The position numbers and the translations under genes are program-made. From Clavelina lepadiformis (taxonomy: Eukaryota > Chordata > Ascidiacea > Aplousobranchia > Clavelinidae): a DNA stretch of 64,000 nt. Shown one piece after another: positions 22,101-35,000 of this stretch. How positions within the stretch are numbered: the stretch's first letter is position 1; each line of letters opens with the position of its first letter. Location of the stretch: NCBI RefSeq assembly GCF_947623445.1, contig NC_135241.1, positions 1,924,501 to 1,988,500 of the forward strand. The letters run 5' to 3'. The notes beneath the pieces were generated by a model. The model saw only the letters and a list, made by a program, of their open reading frames with translations. It ran no database searches and was not told the DNA's origin.

Positions 22101-24888
22101 AAATTCGTCATCTTCCAAAGCTTCACTCAGCATGACGCAGGCATACGTCACGTCCACGTCATCAGGCCCCGGTGTTATCCGCAAGGTGGTGCTAGTGTTG
22201 TAGAGCATACCTTTCGGCTCGCTCACGACAGTTGTGACGTCATCGACTATAACTAGACCATCTGAAAGAAAGCAAACGTGTAAATGTGATTCATAAAAAT
22301 AATTTTACAACCAGGGTTACGTAATTTCAACATTTTACGAGTCACGTAAGCGTGGGAATATTTTATCAATTTACTTGTAAGAAAAGATGAATTGGAAATG
22401 GATGTTTCAGTCTACTCGTTCGTAAATGTGTCAACCGCAGCTAAACCTGTATTTTTCTACAATGTATCCCATGTATATATAATTATATGTTCGTTTTGTG
22501 TTTCACTGTATTATGGTTCTAAAGAGAGACTAGGTCAGTCCCAAATAACTTGTCAAAGTCGTTTTTTCTTACAAATATATGAAACATGAGTCTTCCTGTA
22601 TTACAGTAGTTGTGTTATTAGCGATTATACTCTGTATTTAAAATCCGCTTCGTCTCCACTTAAACTTTATTAACGTAATTAATTACAATTACGAAATCGT
22701 AGAATGGTCACCTAATACGGAACTTACCTCTATACCAGACCAACCGGGCGGCCGGCTTTCCATTCAAAGCTCTGCAGGTGATCTCGTTCATTTTCCCGGT
22801 AACCACGTTCACTTTCTCGGTCTCGCTGTCGAAATTGTCAACCAGAGGGCCGACAGGAGGAACTGGGAAGAACAAATATACGGATGAAGTTTATCATGGA
22901 TCAACTAAAACTGGTTATTTGCAGAAAGATGACATTTCGCCCCATTCCAGCATTGCTTGAATCTCAATACTATTACGATACCAATATTGCTCAATTCCAC
23001 TGTTAGGATATTGCTTATACTGTTAGGAGCAAAATGAAACATTTCGACTAGCCCAAACTCTGGCCTAACCAAAAGGCCAAATTCGAGCTGCCAGGTCAGA
23101 AAAAGCAGTAAAATTTACCCTGAACTGTGAGTTTCGCCTTCTTCGACCTCAGGTTGTGCTGAGTAACCTGGCACTCGTATATCTGTTCGTCTTCATTTGC
23201 ATCGACGTTGACGATGTGCAAGTTGTATTCGCCGATTGAGACATCTCCCACCATGGAGTAGCGTTCCCAGTCTAAAAATCAAGATTGAACATCCAAGTTT
23301 CATAAATTCTACTGCATGAAATAGTAAAAAATAGCCGGTTATAACACTTATACTAAGTAATAATTTTCTTCCATTAAGGCCAATTTCTGCATTTAAATTC
23401 CGATTTTAAAGGGACATGGCAATCACTATGAAGCCATTACAACTTTCTCCATCACCCACTGATATAGACAAAAAAATTTTAAACGACTTCCTCGTAATCA
23501 TGAACCCAGTGGTTATGAACGCGAATCAGGTGGCTTTGTTTCACCAATGATATTAATGACGAGACGATAATGAAAACTGAGAGACGAATATTGATGATAA
23601 TTACTAGGGCCATTTTTATTTTGACCTAAAAAAAAATTTTTTTGACTTTATTTTTGTCAAATTTTGACTTTATTTTGACCTAACGAAATTGCTTATTTGT
23701 CGAGGCCACAGTTCTTCCTCCAGTTACCCAAACATAATATTTTGTCGATTTCAGACGCAAACGTAATATTTTGTCGAAAAGTCAAAGTGTTTTATGGTGT
23801 ATAAAAAGTGCGTCGTGTTTTTTGGCGATAGATTTAGGTAGCTTGTGTTGCTGAAGACGATTTAGCTTGCTTAGGCATTTTTGTACTACAGAATGTCAGT
23901 AGGATATTCCTAAAATCTAAACTCTTGATCTTCTAAAAGACCACGTTTATGAAGAGGAAGTGTTTTATAAGAATTCTTTAAATACGTTAACGTAACAATG
24001 AATAAACAATGGACAATTTGCGATAAAAGTTACTGCTGATCCAAGTGGGCATTGTGACTTATTTCCTGCTTTTATGGGTTAATATGGTTTAATTGTGTCG
24101 CAGTTCCTGATTTACAATGCTTCCACGAGGATTTTTACAAAAATTACTCTCAAGAAACACAAAACCTTTGTCAAAAGCCATAATTTGACAAATTTTGACT
24201 TTATTTTGACCTATAAACTTCTTAGAAACAATCCCCTAGGTGCTGAAAACAACTTTATTTTTTGATTCGTGGTCAGACAAGGTCCTTAAAAATATTTTGA
24301 CTTATTGACTTTTGCGGGCCTTAATAATTACCATTACGGACATAGGGATGGTTGCGCGGAACGGTAAGAAGTCACGAATTAGACCTTCCCTTGTCTGTTT
24401 ATAAGCAATGATGTGATAATTTCTTAGAAATTTTTCGGTGGTCGCCTCTCACAAAGGCAGTAATAATAGTTATTAGCAATGCACTGCCGGCTATTACTTG
24501 ATTACATTGATACCACAGTACGGCAATTAGTACATTATAGCTGGGTGCCCGCAGCGCATAAAGACGAACAGAAACACCAAACTTAATAGACACAAATTGG
24601 TTTCAACGAAAACGTTTTACATCAGCTTAACAAATCGCTTCTACAGAGCTTATTCCGGGTATAAGTTGCTTATCTATAAAACGTAATTCACTTGCTTATT
24701 CTCACACTTACTCGACAGGTTACGGTCGTATCCAAGAGCAAAGCCGCCTCTGGTCCACTGAACCGGTGTGAGGTCATCGTAGGGGAGGTTTTTAACCACA
24801 CACCGTAACGTGACGTCATCACCCTTACGTACTGTGACGTCTTGAGGGTCTTCTATTATGGAGGGTTTTTGCGCCCATGACGTCAGCA
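19183..24888 (-). CDS. KIRREL: KIRREL/Neph-type Ig adhesion receptor (lacks signal exon)
   Basis: Eleven exons join in phase: 24888-24712, 23271-23119, 22862-22728, 22261-22070, 21984-21882, 21714-21560, 21404-21190, 21081-20941, 20849-20609, 20419-20075 and 19907-19183. They encode 859 residues plus one split codon. Five Ig domains are visible by their Cys-Trp-Cys sets: TLRCVV/QWTRGG/YECQV, ITCRAL/VWYR/YACVM, AECRAV/RWFVNG/GCEAR, LRCEWD/YWVRE/YVCHA and IICSLN/WSWTH/YRCAV. One transmembrane helix follows (LGAIIGGAVAGLILVVVILV), then a basic stop-transfer and a ~300-residue Ser/Tyr/Pro-rich tail ending MATHV. Vertebrate KIRREL proteins also have five Ig domains and end THV, a PDZ ligand that binds ZO-1 type proteins. 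They mediate homophilic and nephrin-type adhesion at cell junctions. The first exon opens at an acceptor in phase 1, so a signal-peptide exon is missing. The 3' end faces TMEM120. Confidence 0.93.
21826..21838. repeat. Poly-C tract in KIRREL intron
   Basis: A run of C residues (poly-G on the coding strand) within the intron between the two exons of Ig3. Confidence 0.8.
23605..24323. mobile_element. hAT-like non-autonomous element, ~719 bp, in KIRREL intron 1
   Basis: Perfect 8-bp duplications ATAATTAC flank it (23597-23604 and 24324-24331). Its short ends, TAGGGCC on the left and GGGCCTTA on the right, are inverted with one base shift. The body is rich in directly repeated TTTTGAC and TTTATTTTGACC words near both ends. 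It contains no long coding frame. Family assignment rests on the 8-bp duplication only. Confidence 0.65.
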
Positions 24889-27800
24889 CTGTGAAAAATA
24901 AAAGAATTTGAGCAAATTTTAACTGTAGACGACGAAAAACGTGAACTACAAAATAGTGTCAAAAACGAGAACAGTGCAACCAATTGTAATTCTACTTCTG
25001 CTTTTCTACCACTCTTCAGCACCTACCGAAGCAACAGGAGCATATCAGTGTTATCAACAAGGCGTCCTTCATACTTTTAGACGCTATGAAGTTGTAGTGA
25101 CCTTGAGATGTTCCAAAAACAGAAATTTATATTGACGGAATGTTGTAGTAAAAATTATTTCATATATTTCTTAAGCTTCCTGTGAAAATAAAGCATATAA
25201 TTATAACGTAGTACCACAATCCGGGAAAGCCCCTTGTTAACTGGTAACACAACACTCAAGAAAAACAATACACTAACGGAATATGTCAAAACGGATTCAT
25301 AAACATGTTCTTTTGTTGTATCACTTTGATATTACACCATTGTTGTATCAGCAGCCTTTAATAAGAACATGAGTACCCTACTGTCACCCCTGCACCTGCG
25401 TCGCGTCATCCACTTCAGGATTCGACATATTTAATTTGACTAAGGACAGACCAGCACTCGAGGACTCGTTTTCCGATGACTGCTTTCAACAAGTCACGCT
25501 CTGTAGAGTTTTCGCCACCCCTACAACCTGCCAAGCTGTTTTTTAAGCAAAAAATCACGCACGGCGATACCTCCTTTAATGACTGCTTTCCTGTCTGCAC
25601 GAACCGAACCGTCGCTAAATTTTACTGCTCCTATTTGACCGGCAAGAGTGTTTTAATGTAGTCGAACCGTACCTGCCAGGTCCCTGAAAGGTGGCCGTAA
25701 ATTTAAGCAATTTCTACAAGTCAAGCGAGATTTACTGCTTGTGACGTCATTCAAATGTTAGCAACCGCGCATATTTGCTCTCTTGTCAAAACGAAACGGA
25801 ATCAAGAAGCAAAAGCAATAAAACAAAACCGAGATCAGACATCAGAGACTTTTACGATGGTGTCCGACTCGAAAACATATCCACGTATGTGGTAATAGCC
25901 ATTGGAGAAAACAAATATATCGCAACCTTTGTCTAAGCGTCGCTCACCCGTTTTATAATTGTCTACAAACACGTTAAAAATTAACCCGGAATAAAAACTC
26001 GACGAATCTACTGTGATGTAAAATGAGCTGTGTTTGCCACCGTGTCAACGTTTGTCGACGTTGAATGCTCCACAGAATTCGACGTTATCGAAGAACTAGT
26101 CGACGGGCAAATATTACGTGGTTTCAGCCGTCCAGAAAATCTAATGAAAATTCCTATTGTCTGTTACGGAAAGCAAACACAATCACACCCACTACGCCAT
26201 AGATTGCTATTACTGAGGGCAGGTTATTAACCCCGGCATGACAATACGGCGGCTTAAACCATACTTCCTCGTGGACGAAAAACAAAACAGTATTTTCCAT
26301 TAAGGAAATAATATCGCGCGGACATATCGGAATACCTTAATTTGAAAACAAGTCCATATTTTCTTGACTGGGCGCTTACAAGCGATTTAACTTATGACGG
26401 TTTATAACGAGCAAACAGGACACGTTTGTCCTCAGTAAGACGACTAAGGGACTTATACACAGTATGAGTGATCTACATCTACATCTGCGATCCTTTTAAT
26501 AAGATAATACCAGGTTCATTGTTCGAAGTTTGTGGAGCAAGAAACGCGACTGTTTTAAACCCGGTTAGGATTAGGGCCAGGTGCGTCTCGAATCATCTCT
26601 GCGGGATTAAAATGAAAAGTTTCCCGGGCGTGTTAATGCGTGATACGATAAGGGATTAAACAGCGGGGTGAACAAAAAAATCGCGACACATTTCTCCACC
26701 TTAGATGGGAATACGGTTAAAAATCTCCGGGGATACCTGCTGACCGTGTTAAGTTTGACGAAAAATGCGGCTTGAATCGAGCGAGTAAAAGTCTTCAACG
26801 CAATTCGCTTGCGCACATCGCAGCTAAATACACAGCCCAGAAACTCACTCTGCGACTGGTCAGTATTTCTAAAAAAACAGAATATCTGCTCAAATTCACG
26901 TTTAGCTTTATTTCACCTAACGACACTTGAAGTAGAACGCGCCTTCAAAGCACTGACATTCAATCTGTTTCTTCGTCTGTCACTTTTATCCAGTTTCTGG
27001 CAAAGTTAAACAAAACTGTGTACAAAATAAGAATTTTGAGAACCTACATTCCACTTTCAACGTGTACGCTTACAACTGGGTGGGATAAACTTTCCACGAC
27101 TCACAGTTTCAAGGCGATAATTCAACGCGATGTTATCGATATCCAATGTAACACGCTTGCCACCTGTCCTACGATTTGACGTTACAATTTCGCAGCAATG
27201 TGCTCAACGCTCTGCTGGGTTCTAAAGTACTTGCAAAGTTTTCATTTCCGAACCGAACAAGCTGAACAATTTTTGCTTGAAAATGGAAGATCGTCGAAGA
27301 ATTATAGTTCGCGTGTCAAAGTTGCATAACGAAATATTACCCCTGCTTAGGGGGGCTTCTGACGTAATCGGGGGATAAAATTTCTGCTCGTAACCACGCG
27401 CGGTTTTACCCAGTCTTTAATTGAACACATAACCAAGTTTATAATATTGTCTAGAAAAGCTTGTCACGCAATTAAACTTTAGCTTTCGCAGAGCAGAAAA
27501 TTTTCCAAACTAAGAAAGTGTGTCCAGAACTGCTTTTATATAAATTCTAAACATATCTATATTAAATCATCTGCTAACATTAAATCCTCTTTCATGATCA
27601 ACAACATCATTTTTGTGGAATTAAAACTTTAATATGTTCATTGATTGGCTCCTTGATAATTCTAAACTTACTTTAAATGTTTCTTTTCCTAACTTAGCCC
27701 AACTATACAACTAAACCTGCCAGTACTTCACAAGCTGCAGTATGCGGCCATAAATTCTCTCAAAACAAGAGGCAGTTATTTGCTGGGATATCGTCCGACA

Positions 27801-30800
27801 AATGGTTAATGTGTCACTAAAAACAATCTTCTGAAGCCGATTCGCCTAATCGGGCTCAAACAAAGTATCGAAGCGTCACCAAGTTGAGCTCATACAGAGA
27901 GGAAATCACCGCCCATTTTTCACGACCCAACGAAAGTAAGTTGCCCGTAACTTATACAACTCACCCTGTTGGTATTGCGGCCCCATAAGTATGAGTCAGG
28001 ACCGGTTTGACTAAGCCAAGTAGGTGGGATTAATAAGGCGTTGCGTAGGAATTAATGTTCCTTGTTCTTATTAATCCTTATGGGGCTTGAAGGACCCTTC
28101 TAACAATTGCTAGTAGACCGTAAGAGATTCTGGCTCGGTCGTGTCTGAAAGGGAATTTCTTTTCTCAAAAACTGACGCAATGTAAACACATAACGATGCG
28201 AAGTCACCGACAAGGAACGTCAACATAAAAAAGTGAATTTAAAAATCCTTTTAACGCCGACTTTGTTGTTCGATTATGAATAAGGAAAGAATATGTTTGT
28301 CTTTCGCGGCAGCTTTCTTGCCAGGTGCGTTACATTAAATTTAAGGCAAACTACGTCGAAGTGACACGAAAAAAGTCTAAGTCAACCTGCACAAACATAC
28401 CGATGTGTCGTTTTTAGGATTTTTCGGGGTCTTTGCGCAGAAAATCGGGGTTAAAAGCCCCCCGAAGCACGAAAATCGCGTCAACCGCGACATATCCAAG
28501 GTGAGTAAAAAATGACAAAGGCGAGCGTCGAACGAAGCGCAAACGAACGTCGCTTTGAAAATTTTTGTAACCCGATGGTGTAAATGAAGCGATGAAATTG
28601 CTAAAATTAAATATTAACTTTTCTATCTTGGCCTCTGTAAAACTTGTGACGTCACTAGAAGCTTCTCGCGTCACTGTCAAAACGAAACTTTCCTGACTGC
28701 TAACTCATCATATTCGACAGATCGAACAGCCACATATTTTCTTTTAAAACAGCAGGTTTTCCTCTTAGGTTTGTCATCATGTTTTCATATGTTTACAGAG
28801 TTCTGTATCTGTCTCTATGGACAAGAAACGACGGTCCATATTCTCTGACTACAACCACACAATGCGTAGGAGTCCAGCGACTTAATCACTTGAAATGAAG
28901 TGTTACATGACCAATTACATTGAATGGTACTTAACATAACTGAAATCAAGCAAAAATGCGGACGACGATTTTACGTTAGTATATAATTTACGAATTCTTG
29001 GCCTTAGCATCCTGTTATACTTCCAGTCGTACGCAATCGTAATACATTGTGGTTTAGTATCACCTAATATCCAAGATCGTTTCATTACTCGAGAATCTGA
29101 AAAATGCAACCGCGTAATATTCATGACAAAAAAGGTTATTAAAATCTGAAATTGCTGTTTGCTTTCTGCGCCCTCCTGTCGGCACTTCTGTTGCAACACT
29201 GCTTCGTTATCAGGTATCACTGTTAACTAATCGTGGATTGATTACGGTACAATTACAGACCGCAGCAAAACAAAAGCGTAACTCCGTGAGAAAGAGTTGA
29301 AATTGTATAGTTGAGTTGTAAAGAGTTTTTATTCGTAACTCACCACCTGATATTCATGGCCACTCACCAGGTACTTTCTGTCCGTTTTACCAAAGCCCCG
29401 ATTTGATCTGCCGTTGTGTAGTGAAAGGAAAGTGAATCGAATCGAACAATGCACTAAGTTTGGTTAAAGTTTTCATCCACGACTGCGGTAGGGCTATACA
29501 ATGGCTATACGTGTACATCCATTGTGAAAATCGGCTCTAATCTATTGGTTAAAGCAAACAAAAAGCCAACGAAACGAAGTTTGCCGCTAAACAAAAGGCG
29601 TACACATACTTGTTTGGAAATTCTAAAGTTGCTTTCCTGTAAAATTAAAGCCGCAAGGAACCTTTAAAGCACAGCCATATAATAGATTAAAACACGGTAA
29701 TTTTTATAAAATATCTATATTCTTACCAATCTGCAAGCTAAAAGACTGAGATAAAATGTAACAAATCACCTCATAATCGCGCTACGAGCGACTTTCTGCT
29801 AAAACACCAAAGTACACAGACAGGCTACACATAGCACCCACCCTAATATTACGATTTCACAATGAACATGTTATCACTTATGAGTTAGTTTACTTCGCAC
29901 GCGTCCAGTTAATTATTCACTGGTTATTTAGTACTGCTAATACGGGTTCTAAGTCCTTGGAAAAACAATCGCAATAACTACGCGATGCGTAATCCATGCA
30001 TTTCGCGGTTTCACTGTGACGAGTGCTGTATTGCTGGCAGAAGGTTCGCAGCTACAATTAAAATACAAATTAATCATTTGTGGGCCCTTTCACCGATGCA
30101 TTTAAGATGATAATCTCTTCGCCAAAAAGAACAAACAAAGAAATATGGGGGAGATTAAAACATTGACACACGCCGCACGCTGCTCTTCTACCTCATAATG
30201 CGCCCTTTGTGATGTAAAAAGGAGCTTGTTGATTACCAGTGTGGATTCTTCTGGTCAAAAATTGTCTCCATGGAAAAGCTAGCATATTGCAGCGATATGA
30301 AAGATCGATGTTATACGTCACGGTGAGGAATTATTTCATCACTCAAACGTAACAATGAACTAATAACTGACTTAATTGGCTGCAGGAGTTAACTTGATGA
30401 TTGCGGGCTTGTTATAATGATCAGCGGAGAGTAAAGAACAACGCAATAACCGAGAGGGGGTGTCCACGGGGATATACCAGTGTCAATAACGAGATATAAG
30501 TATCTCTTGTACCCTGTCCCGCGCACAGAATTCTTTACTGTGCCACTATAAGTTGGTCCTTGTTAAAGTGACGTGTGTCGGTTGCGGCAGGTGTTAACGG
30601 GAAAGTGCTTCACGCTTGCTGCTCCGTAACCACCTTTTGCACTAAAATGCATCTATGTTTGGGCCAATGTAAACCGCTTAAAACAGCTAAAACAAATCGC
30701 CTTTGTCTCAAAAGAAAAGTCACGGTAGTTTGAACCAAAAGTTGAGAAATGTAGATGCTAATGGCTTAAACAACGCAAGTTCTAAAAGAGTCCGATAAGC

Positions 30801-31760
30801 GAAGTTAGATCAGGAAACGCGACGACGACTTCGAATAATTTCCTGAGGTTCTATTTCAAAAGGCTTCTCTTGTCCGGACATACTTGCGGTCTGACTAGTA
30901 ATGAAATACTCCCTCTTACATTTGCGACTAAATTATGTTTCTTAACCCTTGCTCGCTGCATTAACCCACACAAAACCTTGGAATTAAATGAAATCTATCT
31001 GAAACCTATTCTAAAATTTGCTATCAAGAATCGATTATATACGACAATAGCTGGCAAAATAAGCATTGGAGTCTGAGTTATTTTAAGGTACGCCGAATAA
31101 AGGCTCCGTTTGCTTTTCGCCTTTTCATAATATTTGTGTATGATATCGTTATCTTAACCCTATTGCGCGTTCATATTCGGGCGTATTCCACAAGACCGTA
31201 TTGTGAGAGGCACTAAACGCAACAGAATATTCGACTTCGGCAAAGGCGCTAATTCGAAAGAATACAACAGTTCAAACAACATCAGTATCTTCTATAATAA
31301 CTACAGTATCACAAGTCCATTTAAGCCCAATTTCGGGTCTGACGTCATCCATATTGGCCCAGTCACTTTGTACCTAACACCTGGCAATGTTCCGCTTGGG
31401 AATAGCAACTGCCACTTGCCTTAATTCGTGCTGTCACTAAGACCCACAATAACAACTGAACAGTATTATTTTAAGAATAATCTTAGATGGAACGCTATAT
31501 TCGGCGCGCTGTGCACATAACCGCAGCACACTTGCAAACCTGCAATTTTGAGCTTAAACGCAGCAATTTTCAATCTGGTAATAACGAAGCAACTTGAACC
31601 ACTTAACATTCCAGACGGTCATATCGGTTAGTGGCTTATAGAGTCTAACATCGCAAAATAACCATGACAAGTTCTAGTTCCTGGCCTAAACAGAAAAGAG
31701 CTTTTGCACGAATTAAAATTGACAGTCTATCTTCACGGAAAATAAAATATATATTACACC

Positions 31761-32050
31761 CAGGGCCAATGCGACTGCGTTGGGGCCCGAGCTGCTTTGT
31801 ATAAAAGCAAAAATATAAATTTAGCTTCTTTCGGCCAAATAACTTTGTTCTTTCTCAACTTGTTCTCGAAAGAGAATGTTTTGATGAAAAAATATCCCGA
31901 AGCAAAGCATTGGTGGGAGCCGAATTGCAAAAAATTGATATTTGGTTACGTTATCACTATTAAGCCAGGCTACTATTATTATTACATTAAGTTATGCAAA
32001 GTCGACAAGGGGCCCGCGATCGGTTCTTGCATTGGGCCCCGCGCATGCTG
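31761..32050. repeat. Weak transposon remnant with GGGCCC-rich inverted ends
   Basis: The left side has CAGGGCCAATGC...GGGGCCCG and the right side has GGGGCCCG...GCATTGGGCCCC. These form an imperfect inverted pair in an otherwise AT-rich stretch. There is no clear target duplication. Confidence 0.3.
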
Positions 32051-35000
32051 ATGTAAGTCCCGATTACATATGTACTTGTACCGTTGAATGACGGTCAAAT
32101 AAATTAGTTTCTCATTGCGCTTAAACCGTAACTCTCGGCCTGAGTAAAACGTTAAATAAAACCAACTACTACGTAGAAACCCTTCATATAACTTCGCATG
32201 AACGATCGCTCGTTATTACAACAATGATTGAATATATATCGAGTCTCGAAGTAATTCCTAAATATCCCACCAGGGCTGTAGGTCTGTGTCGCTGCTTACG
32301 CCAATCTATCAGCAAAGGCGCTAAAACCTCCATAACTCTCAGGACATTTACTATACGAATGACCACACCGGAAAAATGACCGTTTTGTTGACGCTGCTTC
32401 AAGTGCGATATGGTCATGATCTTCATAATCTAATTCCAAGCCTAACCATCGCAACATGATACAACCAAGCGCGCCTGAAGACTGACTTAGTATCGCCCGA
32501 CGAGTCGCGAGCAAGCCGAGCTTAGGACGAAAATGAATTACTACAGCTGGGTACCTACTTTTTATTTTTGCAGCGACCTTCTGCTTTTTGGGCTATTCTG
32601 TAAACTTTGCGGTTTAATTCTGCGAATTTGCTTTTAAAAGAGTAAACACATGTACAATTGAAACTGGTTACAACTTGATAACGTGTATCCTTAAACGTGA
32701 TTTAAAGCAACACTGTATGCCTGCTATCTCCTGCGCTGATTTGTGCCAAACGTTTATGCGACTCAAGGGCTCAGGTTATCAGTTATAAGTGCATTCCCGT
32801 GTAAAGAGCGCGGGTTTGGTGTGAAGAGTAAGTTTAGTGGGCAAACAGAAATGCTGTAAGAGTTAAGTCAATTTATATCAACAACACTGCTTGGTGTGGT
32901 ATTAAAAGCGGCGTAAAAGCATGCACGGTTTTTAGCAGAGTGCGTGCTTTTGGAGGAAAAGTCTGAACAAAACCGCCCACCAACGTTTTTCCATTCTTTT
33001 CATTGAATTACGAAGGTGCTGTTGTATGTTTGTAATCAGTAAATATCACCGTGTAATTGATATCGATACTTTCAAGCCGCGGTTCACCCGGTTCCATACT
33101 GGCACAATACCCAACTAGAAAAGCGTGCGACCTCAGGGAAAATCTATACAAAACGTGGTGGTTTTATTTGCTCTCAGTTGCTAGTCTCTCGATGTAATGT
33201 TGATTTTGAATGGATTAAGTTACAGAAAATTAAATAATTCCTTCGTAAACACGTAGGTGTAATGTCTTCGATATTCTATCGCTGATAAGAATTGTACTGA
33301 CAGTGTCAAAACAATCACCATCTTTGGTTTCGCTGTGATACGACGAAAACTTATAGTCAAAGCTGGACACGATAGTGACGATAACACATTCTAACCACAC
33401 TCTCGACTAAGACTTACAAACAGAACGTAAGATATTTGAGATAACTTGCAAAAACAAGACATAGACGTCTTATGATTATTAATTATTAATAAGTGGAGAT
33501 GAAAAACGTGGACGTGAGGTTACTTTTGCTTATAAACGTAAAACAAAATTTGAGGAGAAAAGTTGGTTATCGGATCTATGGGTGTTTGTTCATTACTGGA
33601 ATCGGTAAATAACTTTATTTACAAATAAGCGCACGAATGAGCAACTAACTAAATATCATACAACCAAGTTAGTATGCAAAAAAGTAACATAATAAGACAC
33701 CATAAAGGGCTCATATGACATATTACGTATTGGCATTTTATGTAACTTTTCTGCTTAACCAGAGAATCGGTGATCAATTTATGCCGGTAACGTAATCACC
33801 TAACAATGTGACAGATACGCTATCGATGTGTGCTCGAAAGCTATGGTCGTGTCTAAATACGATACAATACGTAACGGCACACTTGTGCGCTTTAACATAG
33901 TGCAGGTACAGACAACGTAACAAAATATTTCGTCGAATGCTTTTCATTCTAACACATAATTGTATCTTTTTCATTTCTAAGCTTCCGCGGTAAGCGGTCA
34001 AGCACATTACGTTTTGTCTAATCATTGCAGTGTATTAGGAGCGATTGTATCCGATAGCCATAATATTTAGGTCAAAATTTAACCAATTATAGCTCAAAAG
34101 TGCCGCCACCACACGCGGCTGTTGACTCTTTTGTTTAATTCCCTCACCATAAGCAATCGGATTAGACTGCATGAGCGGAAGGAACGATTGTGATAATCGT
34201 AAAGTTATAAAAGCGTGACGTTATAAACACTAAGTCTCGACAGGCGAGTTTATTCCGACGTTAAATTGACTGAAAGTTTCAAAGCGAGCGACAAAACTCT
34301 GCTAACATCACAGATACATTGTAAAGCCTAAACGCGAGCGGAAATTTTCCCAACTGCAGAGAGCGTCAGCAAATAAAAACGGAAATCAAGATGGATTCAA
34401 TAAATTGCTATTTGATATCAAATTTCTGTGCAGGATGCATCGGCCATTCATTATAAACATACGATTTGTCACAACAAGTGCAGCAATTTATTTCGCTGCA
34501 ATGAAAGAATGTTTATCGCCAAGTGCAGCAATCGTCAATTCTTGCCGATCCGATGTCGCAGTTTGAAGCCGTGGAAGAAAGTTTGTGTTGTAAAGAACAC
34601 TGGTCAGTAAGTTGCGCTATATTCGCTACTTCTTTGTGCGCTAAGACGCGTGAAATTTGCGTTAAAAACAAATTACCGTCCACTCTATTACTAGTGGCAC
34701 TTTGAACCCGAAGCTTTCATTGTTACGTCATAAACGTCGCCGTTTTCCGTGTCATAGTTTGCCGAAAAATTAGGATCGGTTGGCGACCCTTGTTACCTTA
34801 AATAAACTTATCATGTGACCCTATGTCACTTATACTTCAACTAAACTAAACATTGCGAACAACGGCAAGCGAGCGACGAGGCAAGTTGTCATTAATGACG
34901 TCATAATATGCTTTTAAAAAGCCAACCTACGCATAGGTCACAAAAAGGGCTAGGCGTCGTGTTATGAGAAAACCAAACGAAATATTCCTGTTTTCTTTAA

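Noticed and set aside
24825..25022. Hydrophobic minus-strand frame just upstream of the first KIRREL Ig exon, resembling a signal peptide
   Set aside because: It begins at GTG directly after an in-frame TAG, has no ATG, runs through the intron acceptor, and is in a different frame from the Ig exon.
31797..32051. 84-codon plus-strand frame
   Set aside because: Low-complexity tyrosine run and GGGCCC-rich flanks; lies within a likely transposon remnant.
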